Notes under the pieces: model-generated
What the model saw: the letters and a program-made list of their open reading frames with translations, nothing else
The model's database searches: none
What the model was told of the DNA's origin: nothing
In this document: positions 1 through 12,019 of the stretch, piece after piece
How the letters are laid out: each line of letters begins with the position of its first letter
How positions within the stretch are numbered: position 1 is the first letter of the stretch
Assembly (NCBI RefSeq): GCF_001318295.1
Contig: NZ_CP012665.1
Coordinates: 434,001 to 498,000 of the forward strand
Direction of reading: 5' to 3'
Source of the DNA: Candidatus Xiphinematobacter sp. Idaho Grape
GTDB lineage: Bacteria; Verrucomicrobiota; Verrucomicrobiia; Chthoniobacterales; Xiphinematobacteraceae
DNA length: 64,000 nucleotides
Program-made: the position numbers and the translations under genes

Positions 1-818
1 GCTCCCATTCGGGATAAAATATCCAGGACAGCTCTACGAGATGGATTTAACCCCACATTCTCAATGAGGAGATTCGCTCCAGGTTGAGCTGCTACGGCCA
101 CTGTCCAAAACGATGCGCTCGAAATATCCCCAGGGATGCAAAAGTTGCGAGCCTGTGGAACAGACGGCCCTTTTAATGAAATCTCTCTCCCATGTCTTTG
201 GATAGCAACTGCGAAGTCCTGCAACATGCGCTCTGTATGGTCACGGCTTCGTGCGTATTCAATTACAGTGCTTTTTCCTTGGGCAAATAGTCCAGCTAGA
301 AGGATGGCACTCTTAACCTGTGCGCTAGCCACTGGCATTTGGTAAGTGATAGGCTGCAGTGGCTTCCCTTCAACCAAGAGGGGTGGAAAATTGTTCCCTT
401 CTGCTGACAATTTTGCCCCCATAAGCGACAGGGGTTCTATGATACGCTTCATTGGGCGTCTTGAAAGGGAAGGATCCCCAACGAGTCGAGAACAGAATGG
501 TTGAGCGGCCAGGATGCCAGCAAGTAACCGCATAGTGGTGCCAGAGTTGCCACAATGAATATCTCCTTTTGGAGCACGAAGTTTCCCACTACATCCATGG
601 ACCACAGCGGAACAGTGCTCAGGGAACAGTTCAATGGAAACCCCTAGCCCGCGTAGAGCCTCCACCGTGTGGAGGCAGTCCTCCCCACAAAGCAGATTCG
701 TAATCTCACAAGCCCCGTCAGAGAGAGCAGTAAGCATTAACACTCGATGAGAGATACTTTTGTCCCCGGGTACCGTGATTGTATTATGGGTGGGCGCACC
801 ACGTTTAATTTTCAGCAT
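1..818 (-). CDS. aroA: EPSP synthase (3-phosphoshikimate 1-carboxyvinyltransferase), 3' end beyond window
   Basis: Transfers the enolpyruvyl group of PEP to shikimate-3-phosphate, the sixth step of the shikimate pathway, in the cytoplasm. About 272 residues are visible of a family length near 430, and the reading frame runs open off the left edge. The ATG at 818 is 4 bases below the tyrA stop. The PEP/S3P-binding motif PGDKSISHR lies at residues 17-25 with the catalytic lysine at 20, GNSGTTMRLL at 90-99, and an RRPM..I..PL segment shortly after. The frame is intact over the visible part. It sits directly downstream of tyrA on the same strand, so the two are probably co-transcribed for aromatic amino-acid synthesis. 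Confidence 0.95.
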   Translation of the reverse strand, partial: MLKIKRGAPTHNTITVPGDKSISHRVLMLTALSDGACEITNLLCGEDCLHTVEALRGLGVSIELFPEHCSAVVHGCSGKLRAPKGDIHCGNSGTTMRLLAGILAAQPFCSRLVGDPSLSRRPMKRIIEPLSLMGAKLSAEGNNFPPLLVEGKPLQPITYQMPVASAQVKSAILLAGLFAQGKSTVIEYARSRDHTERMLQDFAVAIQRHGREISLKGPSVPQARNFCIPGDISSASFWTVAVAAQPGANLLIENVGLNPSRRAVLDILSRMG

Positions 819-822
819 GGCT

Positions 823-1704
823 TCAATTCTTGAGTAGAGACCTAGCTACGCTCGCTTTCTCAAGAAAATTGTACAGGCCGTCTGTATCTGACATTTTCAG
901 GAGATGAGAAAGGGTTTGGAGCTGGTTATCGTAGTGGCAAAGGGCCGCCAAGATGGCCTCCCGATTTTCTAGTAGCACATCTAACCATAGATCCGCAGAC
1001 CCTTGTGCAACGCGCGTTGCATCTCGATATCCTCCGCCGGCGATTTCTTGCAGGGATAGAGGCTGAGAACAAACAGTGCTTACAAGAGCGACGGCGGCGA
1101 CATGCGGCAGATGACTAACAAACGCCACAGCTGTATCGTGCTGCTCCGGTGTCATTTCAAAAATTCGGGCTCCTGCGGAGGTCCATAAGTTACGTACCTT
1201 TTCTAGGTGTGAGACGACTGTAGGGTGATGGACAGGGCTCAACGGTGTTAAAATACACGGAGCTTGCAGGAAGAGATCCCATCGGGCTGCCTCTAAGCCA
1301 CTTTGCTCAGAACCAGCCATTGGATGCCCTCCCAAAAAACGATCTCCTAAAATGGGAACTAATTCACGCATGACAAAAACCTTGATACTCCCGACATCAG
1401 TGACCACTGCATCTACGTCAAGAAAGGGCTGGATTTTCCTAGCCAATCTCCCCATAGCAGAAACGGGGGAGCAGAGAACTATCACCTTGGCACCAGGAAT
1501 GACCTCCTCAAACTGTAAAGACGCCTTCAGCGGCTGAAGCAACATCTTTGCTTTTCGAAGAGATGTCTCTTCTCGAGCCCAAACGTGGATCTTCCACTCT
1601 CCCCCTCGGGCTAATGCCAAGGCCAGTGATCCTCCAATGAGTCCAGGAGCTAGAATAGCCACTGTCTTTAGGGGACGCGGAAAAGTTTGCCTGTATAAGG
1701 GCAT
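823..1704 (-). CDS. tyrA: Prephenate/arogenate dehydrogenase
   Basis: Oxidative decarboxylation of prephenate (or arogenate) with NAD(P) on the way to tyrosine. At 293 residues it has the length of a monofunctional TyrA with no chorismate mutase or ACT domain. The dinucleotide-binding loop APGLIGGSLA is at residues 19-28, the GGHPMAGSEQSG motif near 123, and the family segment FVSHLPHVAA near 193. The ATG at 1704 is preceded by a strong AGGAGG five bases away, which fixes this start. The 5' end overlaps the upstream lipoprotein gene by 37 bases in another frame, which suggests translational coupling. It is followed by aroA after 4 bases. Substrate preference (prephenate or arogenate) cannot be told by eye. 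Confidence 0.93.
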   Translation of the reverse strand: MPLYRQTFPRPLKTVAILAPGLIGGSLALALARGGEWKIHVWAREETSLRKAKMLLQPLKASLQFEEVIPGAKVIVLCSPVSAMGRLARKIQPFLDVDAVVTDVGSIKVFVMRELVPILGDRFLGGHPMAGSEQSGLEAARWDLFLQAPCILTPLSPVHHPTVVSHLEKVRNLWTSAGARIFEMTPEQHDTAVAFVSHLPHVAAVALVSTVCSQPLSLQEIAGGGYRDATRVAQGSADLWLDVLLENREAILAALCHYDNQLQTLSHLLKMSDTDGLYNFLEKASVARSLLKN

Positions 1705-2129
1705 TTTACCTCCTGTCCAGGTGGATAACCACGAACATCTACATATCCTGCGTAAGGTGCATGTGGGCTGGTTACCAGACCCTTTTTGCCGGGTACTGGA
1801 GCTGCATAAGGAATCTCCTGCGACGCCCTTGTAGCACTAAGGAGGTTGGAGGGGAAGTGTGTAGCAGCCTGCTGACTGTTGCTGTCAGCAGTCTCGGAGG
1901 GTGGTCGGATCCTAGGAGGAGATTCTACCGAGCCTCCATTGCTTTGAGCATTGGGAGAAGATCTGCTCTCTATGAGCTGCCTATCCCGCTCGATAGCACT
2001 CGAAAAACCCACGGTACCATCCCCACCAGACCGGTTCCGACCCACGGAATTCATTTGGCTTGTCATCCTTCCGCAGGCAAAAAGCAACGCCGTTATCACG
2101 GCAAGCATGATCCACCGAAAATCTCTCAT
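1668..2129 (-). CDS. Small lipoprotein with conserved C-terminal CPYTGK tail
   Basis: Predicted secreted lipoprotein of 153 residues, function unknown. I chose the ATG at 2129 because it gives a short basic start, a hydrophobic stretch and a lipobox (LLFAC, Cys19); an upstream in-frame start at 2180 would bury this signal. The middle is Ser/Asn/Gly/Pro rich and looks disordered. The last 30 residues look ordered and end in VDVRGYPPGQEVKCPYTGKLF, a tail that resembles short hypothetical lipoproteins of Verrucomicrobiota (recalled, not searched). The gene overlaps the tyrA start by 37 bases. The conserved Cys-Pro in the tail could mark a binding or partner site, but this is a guess. Confidence 0.7.
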   Translation of the reverse strand: MRDFRWIMLAVITALLFACGRMTSQMNSVGRNRSGGDGTVGFSSAIERDRQLIESRSSPNAQSNGGSVESPPRIRPPSETADSNSQQAATHFPSNLLSATRASQEIPYAAPVPGKKGLVTSPHAPYAGYVDVRGYPPGQEVKCPYTGKLFRVP

Positions 2130-2464
2130 GGTTAACCTACAGATCGCATCAATTAAATTCACTTTTCGTTCAGACATCAACTAAACACATCGACTATGTA
2201 CTCTTGGCATTCTGCAGCCACTAAAGGTGGAAGAAACGAAGTAAATTACGTAAGCAACATTCCGTCCTTATTCAAGCCACATCAGCTGGCAAGCACATAA
2301 AGGGGTATAACCTAGCTGTATTTCCCCTACCCGCTATTGTTCCGCAGGTATTGTTACCACTGACTCTAGAAAAGGACGCAATAACCTCGTTGAAAAAAGT
2401 CAGGTATGCACCTTGCACAACATGCAATCCAGGAAACTTCACAGATTGCGTCTACACGAACAGA
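2130..2464. other. Gene-free gap upstream of lipoprotein
   Basis: About 335 bases between the lipoprotein gene and the end of the next minus-strand gene. I see no tRNA, no convincing reading frame and no terminator hairpin with a T-run. It presumably holds the promoter of the lipoprotein-tyrA-aroA group. Confidence 0.5.
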
Positions 2465-3055
2465 CTACGGCTTTTTATGGGCACGAGCAGAACATAATCG
2501 GTAATGCATTACGTAACCAACGATAGCAATTATTGGGAGGAGAAAGAGAGGCCAATAACTAAGCAGAGGGGAAGCAGGTGGTGCTACATATAGTATTCCA
2601 TTTACTAAGCCTCGTGCACCGTTAGACAATACCTCCACTTGCACTTCCCACTTACCAGCTGCCGGAAAAACTGTCGTGACGGCGTATAACAGTTTGTTCG
2701 TTGCCGCCGTATGAGTAGCCTGGTACCTAGCTAGATTAGGTTTTGTCCGACAACAGGGAGGCGTCCAGATCTCTGCGATAGTTGCCGGATGTTTGTCTAG
2801 ACGCTGAAATGAAAGACAGACTTTAGCATTTAACAAAGGCTGATGAGTAAAGTGGTTCTGCACCAATACGCTAACATCCTCTAATCCTGCGCGTACAATG
2901 GCGGAAGTAGTAAAAACGGTGATCCGAAATGGGCCGGCTTTTTTGGAAATCTGCACGGTACCTCCGTCGGCAAAAATATCTCCCCTCAGCACGAGAAGTA
3001 GGAAGGCAATTAGGGCAGGCTTCAATCGTATAACATTGGTGAAAAGGCAAAACAA
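2465..3055 (-). CDS. Secreted, C-terminally membrane-anchored hypothetical protein
   Basis: Not recognised as a named gene. The 196-residue product has an N-terminal hydrophobic segment (about residues 12-24, LKPALIAFLLLVL) followed by small residues, as in a signal peptide. A beta-rich middle resembles YtkA-like or other Ig-fold periplasmic domains, with a paired CC near 100. One membrane helix lies near 165-185 (LLSYWPLFLLPIIAIV), followed by a basic tail. The start is TTG either at 3055 or at 3025; the second gives a cleaner signal peptide. It lies 45 bases below gyrA on the same strand, so it may be read through from gyrBA. An envelope role is inference from the signal and anchor only. 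Confidence 0.65.
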   Translation of the reverse strand: MFCLFTNVIRLKPALIAFLLLVLRGDIFADGGTVQISKKAGPFRITVFTTSAIVRAGLEDVSVLVQNHFTHQPLLNAKVCLSFQRLDKHPATIAEIWTPPCCRTKPNLARYQATHTAATNKLLYAVTTVFPAAGKWEVQVEVLSNGARGLVNGILYVAPPASPLLSYWPLFLLPIIAIVGYVMHYRLCSARAHKKP

Positions 3056-3100
3056 TGCGTAGTGTGGACAGGAGGATTTTCCCTAGACAGAGCGGAAACG

Positions 3101-5686
3101 TTATACCTCCCCCGGAGCTGGACCCTCGTCAGTCGTTTGACTCACGACGGGAGCTATCGCCTGTAGCTTCTCTTTCGCCTGCAGATTAATCAACTTTACT
3201 CCAATGGTGTTACGCCCAGCCTCACGAATTCCCAGGATATGGGTGCGGACTAACTGGCCCCCCGTGGTGATCAACATTAACTCGTCTCGATCATTGACGG
3301 CAAGTGCACCCACTACATAGCCTGTTTTATCTCCGGTCTTCATCGTAATGACTCCTTTACCGCCACGGGATTGCAGCCGATAATCACGGAAAGGGGTGCG
3401 CTTTCCGATTCCATTTTCCCCAGCAACAAGTAGCGTGGCGCTAGGTCGGACGATAGCGACGCCAACCACAGCATCTCCCTCTTCTAACCGAATACCCAGA
3501 ACTCCGACTGTATCACGTCCTTGATCCCTTAATTCCTCCTCATGGAAACGGATGCTCATTCCCCTACGAGTAACAAGGATCACCTCGCTATCACCGGTGG
3601 TAAGCACAGCATCGATTAACTGGTTTCCTGGTTCAATCCTGATTGCAATAATTCCCCCCTTACGGACGTTGGAAAAATTGACAAGGTTAGACTTCTTGAC
3701 GATACCACTTTCTGTGGCAAAGAGGATGTATAGGGAAGCGTTCCAAGTGAGATCTACTGCTACGGCACCAGAATTTATGGTCTTAGACTGAATTCGCAGT
3801 GTAGCAGCGATACTCTCTCCAGGCTGGAGGTTAAGAAGATTGGCAACGGAGCGTCCCTTGGAGGCACGTCCCATCTCTGGTATCTCATACACCTTCTCGA
3901 CATAGCATCGCCCTGTCTTGGTGAAGAACATCAGATAATCATGAGTGCTGGCTGTAAATAAATGTTCGACGAAATCTCCTTCCTGACCGCTACCCACAGT
4001 ATCCCGCGTAGCCATGCCGATAACTCCTTTTCCACCACGACGCTGGGCGCGATAGGCGCTCACAGGCGTACGCTTAATAAAGCCACCATAGGTTACCGTG
4101 ATGATGCATCCCTCATTGACAATGAGATCCTCGATGTGGATTTCACTTTCTTCAGATACAATTCCAGTAAGACGGGCAGTAGCGTATTGCTTCTGGACAG
4201 CACGCAATTCAGACCGAATGATACTCAACACACGGGATTCGCTAGCCTGAATGTTCTTCAGATCCTCAATATTTTCTAGAAGTTCCTGATACTCTCCCTT
4301 GATCTTTTCTTGCTCAAGACTAGTAAGTTGATAGAGACGTAATTCTAGGACTGAGTCCGCCTGCGTTGCGCTAAAGGGATAGCTCCCATTGATTAGGCGG
4401 GCTACACTTCGAATGCAAATGCCAATGGATTGTACTCGGTCCTGTGCCAGTTTATATGCCATAAGGCGGGTCTTGGCTTCCTCCCTGTAAGTAGCTTCTC
4501 GAGCAATGCGAACAAAATCATCCAGGTGAGCAAGCGCTATGAGGTAGCCTTCAAGTTTTTCTGCACGTTCTTCTGCTTGACGAAGTAGAAAACGCGTGCG
4601 CCTTAAAACCACCTCGCGCCGATGCTCGGTGTAACACTGTATTACTTCCTTCAGGGAGAGTAACTTTGGTTGGCCATGATCAATAGCCAACATGTACACA
4701 GGAAAAGATGTCTCCAGCTGAGTGTATTTAAAGAGGTGATTAATAACAACCTTTGGCACTGTGTCCCGTTTTAGCTCGACAACCACGCGAGTATTTTCGT
4801 CTGACTCATCTCGCACTGCACTGATCTCTGTGATCACCTTCTGGCTAACAAGCTGAGCGATGCGCTCGACAAAAGCGGCACGGTTAACATTGTAGGGAAT
4901 TTCTGTGATTACGATCTGCTCACGACCGCCCTTAATTTCCTCAACCCCAGCCTTTCCTCGCACCTTAACCGAGCCACGCCCGGTTTTAAAATATTGCCGG
5001 ATTCCGGAAGTGCCATAAATCTGACAGCCAGTAGGAAAATCAGGCCCTCTGATATGGGTTGACAATTCGTCGATCGTAATATCAGGATTGGTAATCATGG
5101 CGCAGGTAGCCTCAATTGCTTCCCCGAGATTATGGGGCGGGATGCTCGTTGCCATACCAACGGCGATCCCCATGCTGCCATTGACCAGCAGGTTTGGGAA
5201 TGCAGCTGGGAAGACTGTTGGTTCGGTCAGGCGCCCGTCATAGTTGGGAACAAAGTCTACCGTTTCTTGGAATATGTCATCCATGAGGGCTGCCCCAAGA
5301 GGCGTTAGGCGCGCTTCCGTATAGCGCATCGCAGCTGGGGGATCGCCTTCCACCGACCCAAAATTACCTTGCCCTTCCACTAACCTCTCCCGCATGGCCC
5401 AACGCTGGGCCATATGAACAAGTGTTGGGTAAATTACCATTTCGCCATGCGGATGGTAGTTCCCACTTGTGTCACCACAGATCTTCGCACACTTAACATG
5501 CTGGTGACTCGGGAAGAGCCGCAGGTCATACATGGCGTTAAGGATACGCCGTTGAGCAGGCTTCAAACCGTCACGAGCGTCCGGAAGAGCTCTAGAAATA
5601 ATAACAGACATAGAGTAGTCGAGAAAAGATCGCGACATCTCCTCAACTACATCTACTAATTCGGCCTTCCCGTTCTGTGTATACAT
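3101..5686 (-). CDS. gyrA: DNA gyrase subunit A
   Basis: Breakage-reunion subunit of the A2B2 gyrase that adds negative supercoils. It has 861 residues from the ATG at 5686; a TTG one codon earlier is possible. Numbering matches E. coli exactly through the active site: the HPHG motif at 78-81 and catalytic Tyr122 in MRYTEARL. The quinolone-pocket positions are unusual: Glu82, Met83 and Pro87 replace the E. coli Asp, Ser and Asp. The C-terminal beta-pinwheel carries a GyrA-box (QRRGGKG), which supports gyrase rather than topo IV. It follows gyrB by five bases, so one gyrBA transcript is likely. Confidence 0.97.
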   Translation of the reverse strand: MYTQNGKAELVDVVEEMSRSFLDYSMSVIISRALPDARDGLKPAQRRILNAMYDLRLFPSHQHVKCAKICGDTSGNYHPHGEMVIYPTLVHMAQRWAMRERLVEGQGNFGSVEGDPPAAMRYTEARLTPLGAALMDDIFQETVDFVPNYDGRLTEPTVFPAAFPNLLVNGSMGIAVGMATSIPPHNLGEAIEATCAMITNPDITIDELSTHIRGPDFPTGCQIYGTSGIRQYFKTGRGSVKVRGKAGVEEIKGGREQIVITEIPYNVNRAAFVERIAQLVSQKVITEISAVRDESDENTRVVVELKRDTVPKVVINHLFKYTQLETSFPVYMLAIDHGQPKLLSLKEVIQCYTEHRREVVLRRTRFLLRQAEERAEKLEGYLIALAHLDDFVRIAREATYREEAKTRLMAYKLAQDRVQSIGICIRSVARLINGSYPFSATQADSVLELRLYQLTSLEQEKIKGEYQELLENIEDLKNIQASESRVLSIIRSELRAVQKQYATARLTGIVSEESEIHIEDLIVNEGCIITVTYGGFIKRTPVSAYRAQRRGGKGVIGMATRDTVGSGQEGDFVEHLFTASTHDYLMFFTKTGRCYVEKVYEIPEMGRASKGRSVANLLNLQPGESIAATLRIQSKTINSGAVAVDLTWNASLYILFATESGIVKKSNLVNFSNVRKGGIIAIRIEPGNQLIDAVLTTGDSEVILVTRRGMSIRFHEEELRDQGRDTVGVLGIRLEEGDAVVGVAIVRPSATLLVAGENGIGKRTPFRDYRLQSRGGKGVITMKTGDKTGYVVGALAVNDRDELMLITTGGQLVRTHILGIREAGRNTIGVKLINLQAKEKLQAIAPVVSQTTDEGPAPGEV

Positions 5687-5691
5687 CAAAT

Positions 5692-8235
<2,544 letters not shown>

Positions 8236-8434
8236 TTACGTCGTGGGACACCAAGCCCCATCCTCCACTATAAACGAAGGTAAGGAAAGTAGGATAAGAG
8301 GTACAGCTTTTTGTTCGTCGCTTTCTGTCTAGCGTATGGGTGTATGGGGAAAGAGTTTTTTAGAAAAAGTCCTTGCTCTGAGACTTTGACTACTACTACA
8401 AGGTAGCATTTCGGAGTATGTGCGTTTCCCTTAT

Positions 8435-8506
8435 GCACCGGTAGCTCAACGGCAGAGCAGTTGACTCTTAATCAATTGGTTGAAGGTTCAAGTCCTTCTC
8501 GGTGCA
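8435..8506 (+). tRNA. tRNA-Lys(CTT)
   Basis: All four stems can be drawn: acceptor GCACCGG/TCGGTGC (one G-U pair), D stem GCTC/GAGC, anticodon stem GTTGA/TCAAT around the loop CTCTTAA (anticodon CTT), and T stem GAAGG/CCTTC with loop TTCAAGT. The discriminator is A and CCA is not encoded. It stands alone, transcribed divergently from gyrB. Confidence 0.93.
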
Positions 8507-8872
8507 GTAGGATCGCTTCTTCTCTTCTTGAGGCTTACCACGAAACTCTACCAGGCTCATGGTAAGTGTGGAGGATGTTTGTCTAGGGGGATAGTTCTTT
8601 TTGCTTCCCTCTTGTCTTTCGCGATAGGAGCTCTTGGAGAGCCCTTGGTCTGACCATAGGATACAGCACATCTGGCGTGTTCTTCTTACTGATGGGTGTT
8701 TTCTGCTGCCTAGCCTGTAGTCTCGCTCAGAATGGAATTGATGGTATCATAAAGTTGGATCTGCTTCTATGTGGAGAAAGGGGGACCACTAAGAACGTAA
8801 AAAGTGGCAGGAAATAGTGTAGTATGACCAAATTCCGCTACGATCCATGTGGATTCTTCTTCTCGGTCCGCC
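8507..8872. other. Gene-free gap after tRNA-Lys
   Basis: About 366 bases between tRNA-Lys and the folA stop. I found no second tRNA, no conserved RNA signature and only short frames without protein-like composition. It may be decayed sequence. Confidence 0.5.
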
Positions 8873-9367
8873 TCACCTCTGGCATGCCCCCCTTAGGTAG
8901 CGTATAATTCGCATTTGCCTGTTTTCTCGAATAAATGCCTTCGTACTAAACTCCTTCTCAAAGGGTGGAAAAAAGGTGTCTCCCTCCAAAGAATCATAAC
9001 CCTTCACGTGGGTAATAAGGATCTCGCTGCAGAACGGCAGCAGAGCTTGATAGATACACGCTCCCCCAACCACAAACACTTCTCTCCCACCTTTTTTTTC
9101 TGCTTGCTTGCATAATCGAACAGCCGCCTTCAGATCAGAGAAGCAGAGCACCCCATCTCCCGCCGCTTTAAATCTTTTGCGTGTGAGAACAACATTTAGC
9201 CTTCCTGGCAGAGGATGCCCAATGGAATCATACGTTTTGCGGCCCATGATCACAGTAGTACCCCATGTAATTTCCCGAAAAAATCTTAGGTCCTCTGGAA
9301 GTTTCCAAGGAATTCCCCCCCTGTACCCGATGATGCGATTTTCTGCTATTGCAACAATAGCTTTCAT
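8873..9367 (-). CDS. folA: Dihydrofolate reductase
   Basis: NADPH-dependent reduction of dihydrofolate to tetrahydrofolate, which regenerates the dihydrofolate made by ThyA. At 164 residues it is a typical chromosomal DHFR. Visible family features are the start [15 protein letters not shown], the substrate loop [14 protein letters not shown] near 17-30 with the acidic active-site residue in PED, the [10 protein letters not shown] segment near 40-49, and VVGGACIY near 100. The ATG overlaps the thyA stop as ATGA, so the two genes form a tight thyA-folA operon with likely translational coupling. Confidence 0.95.
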   Translation of the reverse strand: MKAIVAIAENRIIGYRGGIPWKLPEDLRFFREITWGTTVIMGRKTYDSIGHPLPGRLNVVLTRKRFKAAGDGVLCFSDLKAAVRLCKQAEKKGGREVFVVGGACIYQALLPFCSEILITHVKGYDSLEGDTFFPPFEKEFSTKAFIRENRQMRIIRYLRGACQR

Positions 9368-10158
9368 ACTGAGACAGGAGCTTTAATAGTAGGATGCGGA
9401 TGGTACCCAACGAGGTAAAAATCTCTAAAGCGAAATGCGTCAATCTCATGTACGTTAGGATTAAGACGCATTTGAGGCAAAATCCTGCAGTCCCGTCGGA
9501 GCTGGAGATATGCCTGTTCCAAATGACTTTGATAAAGGTGCAGATCTCCGAAGGTATGGACTAGCTCTAGAGGGCGAAGATTGCATACCTGCGCTACCAT
9601 AAGTGTCAGCAATGAGTAGGAGGCAATATTAAATGGAACTCCGAGAAAGAGGTCTGCGCTCCTCTGATAGAGATGGCAAGATATCTCACCATCTTGAACA
9701 TAAAATTGAAAAAGGGTATGACAGGGAGCCAAGGCCATTTGATCAAGTTCACCAGCATTCCAGGCGGATACTACCAAGCGTCGACTACTTGGGTTGGCGC
9801 GAATTTGGTCAATCACCGACTGTATCTGGTCGATAGCTGTCCCTTCCGGGGTACGCCAACTACGCCACTGGGCTCCGTAAATACGCCCTAAACTCCCGTT
9901 AACATCAGCCCACTTGTCCCAGATGGTTACTCGATTCTTGTTTAGATATCGGACGTTGGTATCTCCTCTAAGGAACCAGAGAAGTTCATAGATAATTGAG
10001 CGCACATGCATCCTCTTTGTGGTAAGAAGGGGAAAGAACTCCCGCAGATCAAACCGTTCCTGCACGCCAAAGACGGAAAGGGTACCAGTGTTTGTGCGGT
10101 CCAATCTCCACTTTCCTTTTTTGAGAACTAAACGGAGGAGTCGATGGTATTGTTCCAT
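9364..10158 (-). CDS. thyA: Thymidylate synthase (ThyA type)
   Basis: Converts dUMP to dTMP with methylene-THF as carbon donor and reductant. Its 264 residues match the E. coli ThyA length. The active-site cysteine lies in [11 protein letters not shown] near residue 146, followed by [17 protein letters not shown]. The N-terminal phosphate-binding arginine region and the C-terminal HP.IK.P.(A/S)V ending are also present. The ATG at 10158 is clear. It is co-transcribed with folA through a four-base overlap. Confidence 0.97.
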   Translation of the reverse strand: MEQYHRLLRLVLKKGKWRLDRTNTGTLSVFGVQERFDLREFFPLLTTKRMHVRSIIYELLWFLRGDTNVRYLNKNRVTIWDKWADVNGSLGRIYGAQWRSWRTPEGTAIDQIQSVIDQIRANPSSRRLVVSAWNAGELDQMALAPCHTLFQFYVQDGEISCHLYQRSADLFLGVPFNIASYSLLTLMVAQVCNLRPLELVHTFGDLHLYQSHLEQAYLQLRRDCRILPQMRLNPNVHEIDAFRFRDFYLVGYHPHPTIKAPVSV

Positions 10159-10473
10159 TCAATTTCTACTCCAGATCTAGCCTGATAGAGGGAAAACAGG
10201 CAAGGACCGATGCGGTCACAAGGGGCTATTCTACATTCCTGCAGCAAGCTGCAGGCCATCCCGCAGATAAAATCAACTAACTCCCTCCTCTATGCTCTCC
10301 CATCAGGCACCATAACCAGGCAGGGTTTCTCTATCTAAGATTAAACAAGGGAGGATAACTGAAACGAAATAGAAGGCGCTTACTTAGGCACGCTAGGGGC
10401 CTACTACCTCATAGGGAAATACGTTGCGATACACGAGGGCCCGACTGTTCACATGAACTTCATCAGTAAAAAT
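10159..10473. other. Gene-free gap upstream of thyA
   Basis: About 315 bases with no gene I can support. It contains a perfect 8+2+8 palindrome at 10238-10255 (CCTGCAGC / GCTGCAGG), not followed by a T-run, so it is not an obvious terminator. Confidence 0.5.
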
Positions 10474-11367
10474 CTACTGCAACTTTGATGCTAAGGAAAA
10501 AGCCAGAAACAAGATACCTGCCCCAATACTGACAAAGAAACAGAAAGGCAGGAAGAGAACCGTCAAGGCGGCACGCCATCCCTCAATCTGGTTAACTTTC
10601 TTGAGACCTATGATCAGCAATAAAATGTCAAGCACAAAGGTAACTAGAATTCCCAAGAATGGAAGCAGGCGAAAAATGGCGGCTGTAGCATCTGAATAGC
10701 AGATAATTCGAAACGTAGACTCAAACCCCTTGTTCGCGCCGCCTACAAGGTACAAAACAAGGTGCAAGAAGCCCGCGCGGAGTAAACTACCCAGCGTGGC
10801 CAGGACTGGCATAAGCGTGATCGCCATCGCAATGCTTGCCAAGCTAAGAGAGTCTACCTCAAAGAAGCTCATATTCAGTGTATTAACACCAGGAAAACTA
10901 CGTACCAATCTCCTAAACACCGCCGCATAAAGTGTACTGTAGGGTAGGGTACAGACCCCCACTCCCACCGTTAAGGTGATAACGTAAAGGAGAGGGGAAA
11001 GATAGTCACCCCTAGTAGGCATTTTTGAGAAAACCTCGGCAGGATTTACCAGGATCCCTCTAATAGTTTGGAACAATGCTTGTAGAATGCCGACCTCATG
11101 CCTTTTTTCCCACAGGGGTTCAAGTAATAAAAACGCAGGGGGAGACGTTCCTAATTCCTGTAACGGAGGCGGGGGGGGTAAATCCTGAAATTCAGAAAGC
11201 GGTTCCCAAGCCTCCATTCCTGCGGTCCAGCCTAAGTCAGTCGGAAGAAAACGTCCGGATGCTAAACCAGCAGACACTTCTTCCGGAGAGAACTGGCCAA
11301 GAGAATGTCGGTTTCTGTTGATATGAACTGGATGGATAAGGTACGTCACAACCGCTTGCCTAGCCAA
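10474..11367 (-). CDS. GYF_2 / Yip1-family membrane protein
   Basis: Inner-membrane protein of 297 residues, function unknown. The N-terminal 60 residues match the GYF_2 pattern: a short beta segment, then SPEEVSAGLASGRFLPTDLGW..GMEAWEPLSEF, which in this family usually precedes membrane domains. A proline-rich linker (PPPPPLQELG) follows. Then comes a Yip1-like region with about five hydrophobic helices from residue 130 to the end, opened by a conserved-looking TIRGILVNPAEVFSKMP. The start is TTG at 11367 with AAGGAG just upstream; a GTG at 11349 is the alternative. Neighbours are functionally unrelated. Confidence 0.75.
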   Translation of the reverse strand: MARQAVVTYLIHPVHINRNRHSLGQFSPEEVSAGLASGRFLPTDLGWTAGMEAWEPLSEFQDLPPPPPLQELGTSPPAFLLLEPLWEKRHEVGILQALFQTIRGILVNPAEVFSKMPTRGDYLSPLLYVITLTVGVGVCTLPYSTLYAAVFRRLVRSFPGVNTLNMSFFEVDSLSLASIAMAITLMPVLATLGSLLRAGFLHLVLYLVGGANKGFESTFRIICYSDATAAIFRLLPFLGILVTFVLDILLLIIGLKKVNQIEGWRAALTVLFLPFCFFVSIGAGILFLAFSLASKLQ

Positions 11368-11448
11368 ACACTCCTTTCAGGTCAACACTCAACAAAACCT
11401 CTTAATGAAAGAGTTGAGTCCTTCTCCTTTTTTTGGCACCCTCCTCTC

Positions 11449-12006
11449 ATGCCTACCATTGCTAATGACTCCATACCTATCGGTCACTTTCTGCCTTCCT
11501 TTGCACTTCCAGACGTTGTGAGAGGCACACTTGTTTCTCATCAAGAAGTTTGTGGTAAAAGGGCCGTTTTGATCATGTTTGTCTGTCGGCATTGCCCCTA
11601 CGTTGCCCATGTGTTAAAGGAGCTTATACGGCTTGCTTCAGATTACCAGTCTCGTGGAGCTGCCTTCATAGCAATTAGCTCCAATGATGGCGAGAAATAC
11701 CCTGAGGATGCACCAGCTATGCTTCGACAAATGGCCATTGAGCATGCCTTTCCCTTCCCATTGCTTTTTGATCAATCCCAAGAAGTTGCTAAGGCATTTG
11801 CCGCTGTGTGCACACCGGATTTTTTCCTATTTAATTCCAAAGGACAGCTGGTTTATCACGGCTGTCTGGATGAAAGCACTCCAAGCAATGGCCTACCAGT
11901 TACTGGGGAGAACTTACGTGTAGCCCTGGAAGCTACCCTGGCAGACAAGCCCATACCTGAAAGGCAAATACCCAGCATTGGATGTAGCATCAAGTGGCTG
12001 CAGTAA
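11449..12006 (+). CDS. Thioredoxin-family / AhpC-TSA-like protein
   Basis: Probable thiol-disulfide or peroxide-related thioredoxin-fold protein of 185 residues from the ATG at 11449. A longer frame from 11305 overlaps the divergent gene and lacks domain similarity. It opens with the AhpC/TlpA-type IGHFLPSFALPD, then the CxxC site in FVCRHCPYV (Cys46, Cys49), as in the cytosolic 'thioredoxin family protein' group whose motif is N/R-H-C-P-Y-V. cis-Pro and C-terminal strands are in CTPDFFLFNSKGQLVYHG. I see no signal peptide, so it is likely cytoplasmic. The gene is divergent from the GYF-Yip1 gene; the exact redox partner cannot be told. Confidence 0.8.
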   Translation: MPTIANDSIPIGHFLPSFALPDVVRGTLVSHQEVCGKRAVLIMFVCRHCPYVAHVLKELIRLASDYQSRGAAFIAISSNDGEKYPEDAPAMLRQMAIEHAFPFPLLFDQSQEVAKAFAAVCTPDFFLFNSKGQLVYHGCLDESTPSNGLPVTGENLRVALEATLADKPIPERQIPSIGCSIKWLQ

Positions 12007-12019
12007 GGTTGGTACGAAG

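Noticed and set aside
10238-10255. Terminator at the CCTGCAGC palindrome
   Set aside because: There is no T-run on either strand and the position is upstream of thyA, not after a gene.
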